Shown here: positions 1 through 7,306 of the stretch, piece by piece
Layout of the letters: each line of letters begins with the position of its first letter
How positions within the stretch are numbered: position 1 is the stretch's first letter
Assembly (NCBI GenBank): GCA_015662175.1
Contig: DQUR01000244.1
Coordinates: 1 to 14,360 of the forward strand
Reading direction: 5' to 3'
Length of the DNA stretch: 14,360 nucleotides
From: Thermococcus paralvinellae
GTDB lineage: Archaea > Methanobacteriota_B > Thermococci > Thermococcales > Thermococcaceae
Translations under genes and position numbers: made by a program
Notes under the pieces: model-generated
The model's input: only the letters and a program-made list of their open reading frames with translations
Database searches by the model: none
Told to the model about the DNA's origin: nothing

Positions 1-569
1 TTAGATGGCAGTTCCTCTGGAAGAGAGAAGTAAGCCACAATCTCAAGGATTCTCGCTACAAGAATTATTAGCAATCCAATGAGTATTATTAAAGTCAAAG
101 CACCTATGAAATAAAGTAATCCCGTCGTTTTAAAGAGATCAACATCTGTGTACTCAGCTATCAGTTCATAGCTTTTCTTGAGATAGTAAGAGCCGAGCGA
201 GAACAGAATCCAGAATATTATAAAGCCAACGAGAATGCTGCCTATGATTGCCATTATTGCTCCAAAATCTTGCATTTCATGTTCAAACGCCCTTGGGCCA
301 CCCATTGCTATGATTGATGTTCCCAGAACTGCTACGATAGCAATTATCAGGGCAACAAATGCACCAACTTGAAGTATAAACGAAATCAAGTAGTTTTTGA
401 AAATCGTCTCATCACCAGCTTCATCCGCAATCTCCTTCACCGCCAGAAGAATAAGCACAATACCAACTATGCTCAACACACTGCCTAGGCCTAGCTTTGG
501 AATTGCATCCCCAATTAGTGCTAAAATCGCACCAATCCCACCATAAGTTTTTGCCTGACTTAGTGCCAT
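1..569 (-). CDS. DUF996-like multi-pass membrane protein, 3' end cut by window
   Basis: Reading the minus strand from ATG at 569 gives 189 codons open to the window edge with no stop, so the C-terminus is missing. The protein starts MALSQAKTYGGIGAILALIG. It has about four to five hydrophobic segments (roughly residues 9-20, 26-44, 58-90, 103-128 and 148-173), separated by short charged loops such as VKEIADEAGDE and EHEMQDF. This pattern (Gly-rich first segment, KEIAD loop, SYYLKKSYE after the penultimate segment) resembles the archaeal DUF996 family, whose function is unknown. The start is supported by a GGTGG ribosome site at 575-579 and a TATA-like element at 601-608. It is divergent from the archaeosine gene and shares a 113-bp intergenic region with it. 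A role in the cell membrane is inferred from hydrophobicity only. Confidence 0.75.
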   Translation of the reverse strand, partial: MALSQAKTYGGIGAILALIGDAIPKLGLGSVLSIVGIVLILLAVKEIADEAGDETIFKNYLISFILQVGAFVALIIAIVAVLGTSIIAMGGPRAFEHEMQDFGAIMAIIGSILVGFIIFWILFSLGSYYLKKSYELIAEYTDVDLFKTTGLLYFIGALTLIILIGLLIILVARILEIVAYFSLPEELPS

Positions 570-600
570 GGTGACCACCAAATTTAAATTACCAGTTCAC

Positions 601-608
601 GGATATAA
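601..608 (-). promoter_or_regulatory. TATA-like box for the DUF996 gene
   Basis: On the minus strand the sequence TTATATCC lies about 36 bases before the ATG at 569. That predicts a start of transcription near 580 and a very short leader containing only the GGTGG ribosome site. The assignment rests on spacing and composition only. Confidence 0.4.
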
Positions 609-643
609 CCCTTTCTCTTTGCAAGTTGAAAATAGTACAGCAA

Positions 644-652
644 CTTTAAAAA
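644..652 (+). promoter_or_regulatory. TATA box for the RaSEA gene
   Basis: CTTTAAAAA is a typical Thermococcales TATA element. A transcription start about 25 bases downstream would fall near 672-675, leaving a leader of about ten bases made of the ribosome site GGTGGG (674-679) before ATG at 683. Confidence 0.6.
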
Positions 653-682
653 CCTAAGCTCCAAGCTTTGGTAGGTGGGAAA

Positions 683-1651
683 ATGACATATTGGACAAGC
701 GAGGACAACGTTGCCGGAGAAATAGGGATTGCGTTATTCATAATTTTGCCAACCATCGGGTGCTACCGTTATAGAATTGGAAAAGCCTGCTACATGTGCT
801 CCTATCCGGCATCCGCTCCTAAAAGCCCGTGGAGTCAGGAGGAGATAATTGACTACGTTGGGAAAGCCCTTGAAAAGATTGAAGGCAGAGAGAGAGTCGC
901 TGTGAGGATTTTTACTTCCGGAAGCTTTCTTGATGACGGTGAGCTTAAACCAGAGACAAGGAAGAAAATCTTCAAACTTTTGGCTGAGTATGATAACATT
1001 GAGGAAATTGTGATTGAGTCAAGATCAGAGCTTGTGAGATACGATGCCGTTAAGGAGCTTGCCGATATCGTGAAGGACAAGCATTTTGAAGTTGCCATAG
1101 GCCTTGAGACTGCAAACGATGACATAGCTGACGTGAGCATAAACAAGGGAAACACCTTCAGACAGTTTGTTAGGGCCAGTGGGGAGATAAGAAGGGCCGG
1201 TGCAAAGGTTAAGGCGTATCTCCTCTTAAAGCCGATTTTCTTAAGCGAGAGAGATGGAATTGGGGACATAAAAGAGAGCATAAGAAAGGCCCACCCCTAT
1301 ACGGACTCATTCTCCATAAACGTCACAAATATTCAGAAGGGAACCGCATATGAAAGACTCTGGGAGAAAAATGAGTACAGACCCCCCTGGTTATGGAGCG
1401 TTGTTGAAGTCTTGAAATGGGCTAAAAAAACCTATCCAGAAAAAAGAATCCTAAGTGATCCAGTAGGTGCGGGCTCGAAGAGAGGTCCCCACAACTGTGG
1501 GGAATGCGATAGAGTGATTGCCAACGCAATAAGAAAGTTTTCAGTAACCCAGGAAACCAAATATCTTGAAAATCTTGACCATAAATGCAAAGCTGAATGG
1601 AATTATATAATACGAGAAGGAATTTTAGACTGGCAGTTAATCACTTACTGA
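683..1651 (+). CDS. Archaeosine biosynthesis radical SAM enzyme (RaSEA family)
   Basis: This 322-residue protein matches the TIGR01210/RaSEA family: MTYWTSEDNVAG at the N-terminus, then LFIILPTIGCYRYRIG and ACYMCSYP. Cysteines 27, 36 and 39 form a Cx8Cx2C motif, wider than the usual radical-SAM Cx3Cx2C, and should hold the SAM-binding [4Fe-4S] cluster. The middle has the expected barrel features (FTSGSFLDD, IESRSE, AIGLETAND). The C-terminus carries further cysteines in HNCGECD and HKC. In the known pathway ArcS attaches lysine to preQ0 at tRNA position 15, and RaSEA then converts the lysine adduct to archaeosine. No ArcS gene is visible nearby. The start is ATG 683 behind GGTGGG; an in-frame TTG at 668 extends the frame only through the ribosome site. 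It is monocistronic as far as the window shows. Family assignment is confident; the reaction is from family knowledge. Confidence 0.88.
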   Translation: MTYWTSEDNVAGEIGIALFIILPTIGCYRYRIGKACYMCSYPASAPKSPWSQEEIIDYVGKALEKIEGRERVAVRIFTSGSFLDDGELKPETRKKIFKLLAEYDNIEEIVIESRSELVRYDAVKELADIVKDKHFEVAIGLETANDDIADVSINKGNTFRQFVRASGEIRRAGAKVKAYLLLKPIFLSERDGIGDIKESIRKAHPYTDSFSINVTNIQKGTAYERLWEKNEYRPPWLWSVVEVLKWAKKTYPEKRILSDPVGAGSKRGPHNCGECDRVIANAIRKFSVTQETKYLENLDHKCKAEWNYIIREGILDWQLITY

Positions 1652-1751
1652 TTTTCTCTATCTTTACATTCGCAAAAGGAAGTTATTACAAAACTCTCCC
1701 AAAAAGTATTCATTTGCATTGTCAAAACTGCCAGATAAACTCTCAAAGTTC

Positions 1752-1757
1752 TTTTTT
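1752..1757 (+). terminator. Possible T-rich terminator after the RaSEA gene
   Basis: A run of six T lies about 100 bases after the RaSEA stop, with weaker T-rich stretches directly after the stop (1652-1665). Archaeal termination needs only T-rich tracts, so this is plausible but not strong. Confidence 0.3.
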
Positions 1758-1811
1758 CAATGCACAAAGGTGTATAGTGTTCAGTTTAGGCGATGCCACA
1801 CTCTTAGTTTT

Positions 1812-1825
1812 CGAAAGCTTTAAAT
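1812..1825 (+). promoter_or_regulatory. Promoter (BRE plus TATA) of the kor operon
   Basis: CGAAAG followed by CTTTAAAT is a textbook archaeal BRE/TATA pair. The expected transcription start is near 1846-1850, about 20 bases before the ferredoxin-subunit ATG at 1870, and the leader contains GTGGTGG at 1861-1867. No other convincing promoter is seen inside the following seven-gene block, so it probably drives the whole operon. Confidence 0.65.
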
Positions 1826-1826
1826 G

Positions 1827-1842
1827 TTTTACATACGTAAAA
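1827..1842 (+). repeat. Inverted repeat between TATA box and start site of the kor operon
   Basis: TTTTAC-ATAC-GTAAAA has perfect six-base arms and a four-base spacer. It begins two bases after the TATA element and ends just before the predicted transcription start, the usual place for an archaeal repressor operator. The regulator is unknown; the site does not match the SurR consensus GTTnnnAAC. Confidence 0.45.
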
Positions 1843-1869
1843 ATACTGATCGATTTGTGGGTGGTGGTT

Positions 1870-2121
1870 ATGGTTGAAATTAAAAAGGAAAACTTCCTCG
1901 TGATAGGGAAAACCGAAAACGTGGAAATTGACGTGGATACTTTTCTCTGCAAAGGTTGCGGAATCTGCGTTGAGCTCTGCCCAAGAAAGGTCTTTGAATG
2001 GAGCAAAGAGCTGAGCGAAAGAGGTGTGCATTATCCGGTTCCAGCCCACGCTGACAAGTGCGTCAGGTGCAAGCTCTGCGAGCTACTCTGCCCCGACTTT
2101 GCTATGGCTGTCAGGTGGTAG
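1870..2121 (+). CDS. korD: 2-oxoacid:ferredoxin oxidoreductase delta subunit (2x[4Fe-4S] ferredoxin)
   Basis: This 83-residue protein has two classical [4Fe-4S] motifs: Cys27/30/33/37-Pro and Cys64/67/70/74-Pro. It is the electron-transfer subunit that passes electrons from the catalytic beta subunit to soluble ferredoxin in four-subunit oxidoreductases. The frame is open for about 270 bases upstream, but that part overlaps the end of the archaeosine gene and the promoter and looks non-coding. ATG 1870 is chosen because GTGGTGG lies directly before it and because the protein then has the normal delta-subunit length. The alpha-subunit ATG begins two bases after its stop, so the genes are surely cotranscribed. 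It is the only delta subunit in the cluster and may serve both catalytic sets. Confidence 0.9.
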   Translation: MVEIKKENFLVIGKTENVEIDVDTFLCKGCGICVELCPRKVFEWSKELSERGVHYPVPAHADKCVRCKLCELLCPDFAMAVRW

Positions 2122-2123
2122 CT

Positions 2124-3320
2124 ATGATCATCCGAGGCGATGAACCGGAGCAAATTGCCCTTCTGAAAAAGCTTTACCCTAAGGGGAATTATTTCATGCA
2201 AGGTGATGAGGCAATAGCCTATGGAGCAATCTTTGCAGGCTGCAGGTTTTACGCTGGCTATCCAATAACGCCAGCGAGTGAAATTGCCGAGACTATGGCA
2301 AGGGAGTTGCCAAAGGTTAGGGGCTATTACATCCAAATGGAGGACGAGATTGGAAGTATTGCCGCCATCATTGGTGCTTCTTGGACAGGATTAAAATCAA
2401 TGACCGCTACGAGTGGTCCTGGGTTCAGTTTGATGATGGAAAATCTTGGCTATGCCATCATGACCGAAACCCCAATAGTTGTTGTTGATGTCCAGAGAAG
2501 CGGACCCTCAACTGGACAGGCAACAAAAGGGGCCCAAGGAGACTTTTTCCAGGCAAGGTGGGGAACTCATGGAGACCACCCAATTGTCGCCATCTCACCA
2601 ATAAGTGTTGAGGACTCATTCTGGGAAACGATAAGGGCATTCAACATCTCCGAAAAGCTTAGGATTCCCGTTGTTCTGCTTACCGATGGTGTAATTGGAC
2701 ATGCAAGGGAGCAAATCAGAATTCCAGATCCAGAGGAAGTTGAGATAGTTTACAGAAAGCTTCCCAAAAATGAGGAAGAGGCTAAATACCCATTCGGCGA
2801 CGTCGATGGTTCCCTTGTCCCACCAATGCCCCTCTTTGGTCACGGCTATTTCACCCATGTAACAGGTTCAACTCACAAGGAGACAGGATTGAGAGACGTT
2901 TACACTCCTGAGGTGCATATAAAGCTCGTAAACCGTTTGCACAAGAAGGTTGAGAAGCATGAAAAGGAGATTGAAAAGTGGGAAGAGCACTTCACCGACG
3001 ACATGGAGATCCTCGTTATAAGCTGGGGAGTCTCGGCAAGGCCATCCTTTGGTGCCGTTCTCAGGGCGAGGGAGGAAGGCATAAAAGTTGGACTCTTCAT
3101 CCCAAAGACTGTCCATCCCTTCCCAGGTAGAAGGGTTAAGGAGCTTGCAAGAAAAGTTAGGGCAATTCTCGTCCCAGAGATGAATCTTGGACAGCTAATC
3201 CTTGAGGTGCAACGCTATGTGAATGATGACGTAATTCTAAAAGGGGTTAACAAGATTGGTGGGGTTCCTTTAACGGTTGAGGAAATTCTCCGCGAGATAA
3301 GGGGTGTGTGGGATGGCTGA
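2124..3320 (+). CDS. korA: 2-oxoglutarate-type ferredoxin oxidoreductase, alpha subunit (set 1)
   Basis: The 398-residue product contains MQGDEAIAYGAIFAGC, the GYPITPASEIAE signature and MTATSGPGFSLMMENLGYA, all typical of the pyrimidine-binding and transketolase-like domain of 2-oxoacid:ferredoxin oxidoreductase alpha subunits. The end has the second-domain landmarks FIPKTVHPFPGR and VPEMNLGQL. With beta, gamma and delta it forms the complex that oxidises a 2-oxoacid with CoA to an acyl-CoA, CO2 and reduced ferredoxin in the cytoplasm. Gene order matches the P. furiosus KGOR cluster, so 2-oxoglutarate is the likely substrate, though specificity cannot be read from sequence. ATG 2124 follows GGTGG at 2114-2118. 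An in-frame extension to 2058 would run inside korD and is rejected. The stop overlaps the beta-subunit start by 8 bp. Confidence 0.9.
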   Translation: MIIRGDEPEQIALLKKLYPKGNYFMQGDEAIAYGAIFAGCRFYAGYPITPASEIAETMARELPKVRGYYIQMEDEIGSIAAIIGASWTGLKSMTATSGPGFSLMMENLGYAIMTETPIVVVDVQRSGPSTGQATKGAQGDFFQARWGTHGDHPIVAISPISVEDSFWETIRAFNISEKLRIPVVLLTDGVIGHAREQIRIPDPEEVEIVYRKLPKNEEEAKYPFGDVDGSLVPPMPLFGHGYFTHVTGSTHKETGLRDVYTPEVHIKLVNRLHKKVEKHEKEIEKWEEHFTDDMEILVISWGVSARPSFGAVLRAREEGIKVGLFIPKTVHPFPGRRVKELARKVRAILVPEMNLGQLILEVQRYVNDDVILKGVNKIGGVPLTVEEILREIRGVWDG

Positions 3321-4170
3321 GAAGACCAAATATAAAATGGCAAGATACCTGAGAAAAGAAGCCCTGCCAACGGCCTTATGCCCCGGCTGTGGTGGTGGAA
3401 CTGTTCTCAATGCCTTTGCAAATGCAATTGACCAGCTCAAGCTTGACCCGAGAGATTTGGTTGTTGTGAGCGGAATTGGCTGCTCGGCTTGGATTGCCTC
3501 ACCATATTTCCTGGCTGACACCCTTCACACAACTCACGGAAGGGCAATAGCCTTTGCAACGGGTGTTAAGGTTGGCCTACCGGACAAAAAAGTCGTTGTG
3601 ATAAGCGGAGACGGCGATTTAGCTGGAATCGGAGGGAATCACCTCATCCACGCCGCGAGAAGAAACATTGATATAACCGTCATCCTTGTGAACAACTTTA
3701 TCTACGGAATGACCGGTGGCCAAGTTGCCCCAACAACACCCTTCGGTGCCAGAACGACAACGACACCCTACAGAAACATCGAGCATCCTTTAAACATAGC
3801 GGAAGTTATAGCTGAGGCAGGAGCAAGCTATGTTGCAAGATGGACAACTGCTCACGTTTACCAGCTTATAGAGAGCATGAAGAAAGCCCTCCAGGTGAAG
3901 GGCTTCTCACTCGTTGAGGCCATCTCACAGTGTCCGGTCCAGTTTGGAAGGAGAAATAAGATGAAGGAGCCAGCTGAGATGCTCAGATGGTTCCTCAAGA
4001 ACTCCATACCGATAAGCAAGGCAAAAAACATGAGCAGGGAAGAACTGGAAGGCAAATTTGTAATTGGTGAATTCGTCAACAGACAGAGACCGGAGTTCAC
4101 GGAAGAGCTTAACAAACTGATTGAGGAACTTACTGGGCAAAGTGGCCCGGGTGATGAAAATGCAGATTAG
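3313..4170 (+). CDS. korB: 2-oxoglutarate-type ferredoxin oxidoreductase, beta subunit (set 1, TPP-binding)
   Basis: This 285-residue protein is the catalytic beta subunit. Thiamine diphosphate/Mg binding is shown by GDGD at residues 99-102, GGNH and VNNFIYGMTGGQ (126-137). Four cysteines placed as in the family, CPGC (23 and 26), GIGC (57) and QCP (207), should ligate the proximal [4Fe-4S] cluster that takes electrons from the TPP radical intermediate. HTTHGRA (72-78) and FGRRN (211-215) are further family landmarks. ATG 3313 is preferred over the in-frame GTG 3304 because GGGGTG at 3301-3306 then serves as ribosome site. It overlaps the end of korA by 8 bp and the gamma subunit by 11 bp, so translation is coupled throughout the operon. 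Confidence 0.9.
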   Translation: MAEKTKYKMARYLRKEALPTALCPGCGGGTVLNAFANAIDQLKLDPRDLVVVSGIGCSAWIASPYFLADTLHTTHGRAIAFATGVKVGLPDKKVVVISGDGDLAGIGGNHLIHAARRNIDITVILVNNFIYGMTGGQVAPTTPFGARTTTTPYRNIEHPLNIAEVIAEAGASYVARWTTAHVYQLIESMKKALQVKGFSLVEAISQCPVQFGRRNKMKEPAEMLRWFLKNSIPISKAKNMSREELEGKFVIGEFVNRQRPEFTEELNKLIEELTGQSGPGDENAD

Positions 4171-4672
4171 GCTGGCTGGTGTAGGTGGACAGGGTGTTGT
4201 TTTGGCCGGTGTAATTTTAGGTGAAGCCGGTGCAATTGAAGGATTAAACGTTGTTCAAACTCAAGATTACAGCTCGGCAAGTAGGGGGGGACACTCAACA
4301 GCAGATGTGATCATATCAAAAGAACCGATCTACGACCTAATTGTTACCAAGGCCGATGTTCTTGTGGCTTTAGCTCAGCTCGGCTACAGCACTACAAAGG
4401 GCTCACTTAAAAAGGAAGGGCTTTTAATAGTTGACACAGACTTAGTCAAGCCCGATAGGGAGTTTATTGGGGCTCCTTTTACAAGGCTGGCAGAGGAAAA
4501 AACGGGTACAGCTTTAACTGTGAACATGGTTGCTCTTGGATATTTGGTCGCCAAAACTGGGATCGTCAAGAAGGAGAGCGTTGAAAAGGCCATAGGGAGG
4601 AGAGTCCCAAAAGGAACCGAGGAGATTAATTTAAAAGCCTTTAGGGTTGGTTATGAGGAGGGATTGAGATGA
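4160..4672 (+). CDS. korG: 2-oxoglutarate-type ferredoxin oxidoreductase, gamma subunit (set 1)
   Basis: The 170-residue product begins MQIRLAGVGGQGVVLAG, the GGQG signature of the gamma domain, followed by QTQDYSSASRGGHSTADVI and a C-terminal VPKGTEEINLKAFRVGYEEG. In these enzymes the gamma domain helps bind CoA. Two ATGs are close together (4154 and 4160). The ribosome site GGGTG at 4149-4153 touches 4154 directly but is spaced six bases from 4160, so 4160 is taken; the difference is two residues. It overlaps the end of korB. The next alpha gene starts at the ATGA formed with its stop, so the two catalytic sets form one transcript. Confidence 0.87.
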   Translation: MQIRLAGVGGQGVVLAGVILGEAGAIEGLNVVQTQDYSSASRGGHSTADVIISKEPIYDLIVTKADVLVALAQLGYSTTKGSLKKEGLLIVDTDLVKPDREFIGAPFTRLAEEKTGTALTVNMVALGYLVAKTGIVKKESVEKAIGRRVPKGTEEINLKAFRVGYEEGLR

Positions 4673-5832
4673 AATACCCATTCCCGGTTGGCAAAAGTGA
4701 TTTTATACAAGGCGATGAGGCCATAGCAAGGGCAGCTATTTTAGCTGGCTGTAGCTTTTATGCAGGTTACCCGATAACCCCTGCAAGCGAGATTTTTGAA
4801 GCAATGGCCCTCTACATGCCTCTCGTTGATGGTGTAAGCATACAGATGGAAGATGAGCTGGCAAGCATTGCCGCCATCATTGGTGCTTCGTGGGCCGGGG
4901 CCAAAGCAATGACCGCTACAAGTGGTCCCGGGTTCAGCTTAATGATGGAGAACTTGGGTTACGCTATTATGACCGAAACCCCAATAGTTGTTGTTGATGT
5001 ACAGCGAAGCGGGCCCTCAACCGGTCAGCCCACTTTAGCGGCACAGGGGGATGTCATGCAGGCAATTTGGGGGACTCACGGAGATCACAGTTTAATAGTG
5101 TTAACCCCAGCAACTGTGCAGGAGGCTTTTGACATGACCATCAGGGCATTCAACTTGGCTGAAAAATACAGGACACCCGTTATTCTACTCACGGATGCCG
5201 AGGTTGGACACATGCGTGAGCGTGTAAATATTCCAAATCCAGAGGATATAGAACTGGTTTACCGTAAGTTACCGGCAAATGAGGAGGAGGCAAAGTATCC
5301 ATTTGGCGATATCCACGGTGATTTAATACCTCCAATGCCAATCTTTGGAAAGGGATACCGCACCTACGTCACTGGACTCACCCACGATGAGAGGGGAAGA
5401 CCAAGGACGGTGGATGCTGAAATCCACCGCAAACTTGTTGAGAGAATCGTGAACAAGATTGAAAGGAACAAGGAGGATATCATTGATTTCGAGATCTTTG
5501 AGCTTGATGATGCTGATGTGGCAATAGTAAGCTACGGAATCGTTGCCCGTTCTGCGATTAGAGCTGTAAAAATGCTCCGCAATGAGGGGGTTAAGGCGGG
5601 ACTGCTCAAGCTCAACGTTGTCTGGCCATTCGACTTTGAGATGATTGAAAAGGTGGCCGAGCGGGTTCATGCAATCTACGTCCCAGAGATGAACCTTGGT
5701 CAGCTGTATCACCTTGTTAAGGAAGGGGCAAACGGAAAAGCGAGGGTTGAGCTTATTCCAAAGATCGGTGGGGAAGTCCACACACCCCAGGAGATCGTTA
5801 AAGCCGTTAAGAGGTGTGAGAAATGTATCTGA
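4669..5832 (+). CDS. 2-oxoacid:ferredoxin oxidoreductase, alpha subunit (set 2, paralog)
   Basis: This 387-residue protein is a close paralog of the alpha subunit encoded upstream. It shows FIQGDEAIARAAILAGC, GYPITPASEIFE, MTATSGPGFSLMMENLGYA and VPEMNLGQLY. The N-terminus is shorter (the upstream copy has about 15 extra residues), and the helical insert before the C-terminal domain differs in sequence. The start codon overlaps the previous stop as ATGA, and GAGGAGGG lies just upstream, so the start is secure. By gene order it corresponds to the P. furiosus genes annotated as a second oxidoreductase of unknown 2-oxoacid specificity (XOR), so I leave the symbol open. Part of the gene is nearly identical in DNA to the first alpha gene (see findings), pointing to recent duplication or gene conversion. 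Confidence 0.88.
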   Translation: MKYPFPVGKSDFIQGDEAIARAAILAGCSFYAGYPITPASEIFEAMALYMPLVDGVSIQMEDELASIAAIIGASWAGAKAMTATSGPGFSLMMENLGYAIMTETPIVVVDVQRSGPSTGQPTLAAQGDVMQAIWGTHGDHSLIVLTPATVQEAFDMTIRAFNLAEKYRTPVILLTDAEVGHMRERVNIPNPEDIELVYRKLPANEEEAKYPFGDIHGDLIPPMPIFGKGYRTYVTGLTHDERGRPRTVDAEIHRKLVERIVNKIERNKEDIIDFEIFELDDADVAIVSYGIVARSAIRAVKMLRNEGVKAGLLKLNVVWPFDFEMIEKVAERVHAIYVPEMNLGQLYHLVKEGANGKARVELIPKIGGEVHTPQEIVKAVKRCEKCI

Positions 5833-6668
5833 AGGTCAGCTATGAAATTAGAGATAAATATCTAAGGAAGGACATGCTTCCAACGATTTTCTGTCCTGGC
5901 TGTGGAATCGGTTCAGTTTTACAGTACACACTCAGGGCAATTGATGAGCTCGGCTGGAGCAAGGAGGAGGTGGTCTGGGTAAGCGGAATTGGATGTTCAT
6001 CGAGAGTTCCAGGTTATGTAGACTTTGACGGCCTCCACACAACCCACGGAAGGGCATTGGCATTTGCCACTGGAATAAAGATGGCGAATCCGAATCTAAA
6101 GGTTATAGCATTTATGGGCGATGGCGATACAGCGGCAATTGGTGGGAACCATTTCATCCATGCAATAAGGAGAAACCTCGACATCACCGTGATCCTAATT
6201 AACAACTTCACCTACGGAATGACCGGCGGTCAGGTTGCCCCAACTACCCTCAAGGGTCTCAGGGGAACAACAGCCCCATATGGGAGCTTTGAGAATCCAT
6301 TTGACATTGCCGAACTTGCCGTTGCCGCCGGGGCAAACTACGTCGCAAGGTGGACCGTCTTTAACTACATTCAGGGGATAAACAGCATAAAGAAAGCCCT
6401 ACAAAAGAGAGGCTTTAGCTTAGTTGAGTTCCTCTCACCATGTCCCATCAGCTTTGGAAGGAGAAACAGAATGAAAACCGCTCCCGAACTAATAAGGTGG
6501 TACAACAAGATTACAGTTCCAATCAGCAAAGCCAAGAACATGAGTCCAGAAGAGCTTAAGGATAAGATCGTCATTGGCGAGTTTGTTGACAGGGACAGGC
6601 CGAGCTTAGATGAGGAATATGAGGAGTACAAGAAAAGGGCAAAGGAAATGATGGGGTGGGAGGAATGA
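5823..6668 (+). CDS. 2-oxoacid:ferredoxin oxidoreductase, beta subunit (set 2, paralog)
   Basis: This is a 281-residue TPP-binding beta subunit. Cys24 and Cys27 (FCPGCG), the GIGC cysteine and the SPCP cysteine near residue 208 should hold the [4Fe-4S] cluster. GDGDTAAIGGNH and INNFTYGMTGGQ form the TPP/Mg site. It differs from the first beta subunit around the substrate pocket: the loop after GIGC reads SSRVPGYVDFDGLHTTHG instead of SAWIASPYFLADTLHTTHG. This fits a different 2-oxoacid preference, but that is inference. GAGGTG lies seven bases before ATG 5823. It overlaps the alpha gene by 10 bp and the gamma gene by 4 bp. Confidence 0.88.
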   Translation: MYLKVSYEIRDKYLRKDMLPTIFCPGCGIGSVLQYTLRAIDELGWSKEEVVWVSGIGCSSRVPGYVDFDGLHTTHGRALAFATGIKMANPNLKVIAFMGDGDTAAIGGNHFIHAIRRNLDITVILINNFTYGMTGGQVAPTTLKGLRGTTAPYGSFENPFDIAELAVAAGANYVARWTVFNYIQGINSIKKALQKRGFSLVEFLSPCPISFGRRNRMKTAPELIRWYNKITVPISKAKNMSPEELKDKIVIGEFVDRDRPSLDEEYEEYKKRAKEMMGWEE

Positions 6669-7231
6669 GAAAGGAAATCCTCATCAGCGGTTTTGGTGGT
6701 CAGGGTGTCATTCTCGCAAGCGTAATACTTGGAAGGGCCGCGGCAGTCTATGAAGGCCTCTATGCGGTGCAGACCCAGTCATATGGTCCCGAATCAAGAG
6801 GGGGGGCAAGTAGGGCGGAGGTGGTTATAAGCGATGAACCAATTGATTACCCCAAAACCCTACATCCAGATTACGCCATATTTTTCTCCCAGGAAGCATA
6901 TCAAAAGTATCTTAGTCAGCTGAAAGAAGGGGCTGTGCTGATTCTTGAAAGGGACCTAATCCCACGTAGAAACGAAGAAGTTGAGAAGAACCTCAATCTC
7001 AAGGTTTATGCTCTCCCGCTTACTGAGATTGCCGAGGAAACGACGGGACTTAGTTTGACAATGAACATACTAACGTTAGGATTCTTCGTCGCATTAACTG
7101 GAATTGTGAGCAGGGAAGCGATAGAAAAGGCTGTCTTGGACGCTGTTCCGAAAGGAACAGAACAGATAAACTTGAAAGCTCTTCACAAAGGATTTGAACT
7201 TGGAGAAAAAGCTTTGAAAGGGGAGCTTTAA
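6665..7231 (+). CDS. 2-oxoacid:ferredoxin oxidoreductase, gamma subunit (set 2, paralog)
   Basis: The 188-residue gamma subunit starts MRKEILISGFGGQGVILAS with the GGQG motif, then QTQSYGPESRGGASRAEVVIS and VPKGTEQINLKALHKGFE. It is 18 residues longer than the first gamma subunit, mainly through the inserts IDYPKTLHPDYAIFFSQEAY and PRRNEEVEKN. ATG 6665 forms an ATGA overlap with the beta stop and follows GGGGTGGGAGG; an in-frame GTG at 6656 lies within that ribosome site and is rejected. This is the last gene of the seven-gene operon; a T-rich tract follows directly. No delta ferredoxin subunit accompanies this set, so it must use the upstream one or an unlinked one. Confidence 0.88.
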   Translation: MRKEILISGFGGQGVILASVILGRAAAVYEGLYAVQTQSYGPESRGGASRAEVVISDEPIDYPKTLHPDYAIFFSQEAYQKYLSQLKEGAVLILERDLIPRRNEEVEKNLNLKVYALPLTEIAEETTGLSLTMNILTLGFFVALTGIVSREAIEKAVLDAVPKGTEQINLKALHKGFELGEKALKGEL

Positions 7232-7243
7232 TTTTTGCTTTTT
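7232..7243 (+). terminator. T-rich terminator of the kor operon
   Basis: Two runs of five T (7232-7236 and 7239-7243) begin immediately after the last kor stop codon, followed by more T-rich sequence to about 7265. This is the usual form of an archaeal intrinsic terminator and separates the operon from the DUF192 gene. Confidence 0.5.
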
Positions 7244-7273
7244 CTAAGTTTGTCTTTAATTTTGTTCGCACGG

Positions 7274-7283
7274 AAACTTTATC
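7274..7283 (+). promoter_or_regulatory. TATA-like box of the DUF192 gene
   Basis: AAACTTTATC lies about 26 bases before ATG 7307. No GGTG-like ribosome site lies between, so the transcript is probably leaderless or nearly so, starting at or just before the ATG. Confidence 0.4.
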
Positions 7284-7306
7284 AACCATTGCCCTTAACT
7301 ACGAAC

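Noticed and set aside
1597..1869. 91-codon N-terminal extension of the ferredoxin subunit
   Set aside because: It overlaps the RaSEA 3' end, reads as non-coding sequence, and spans the promoter; the 83-residue form has the normal family length.
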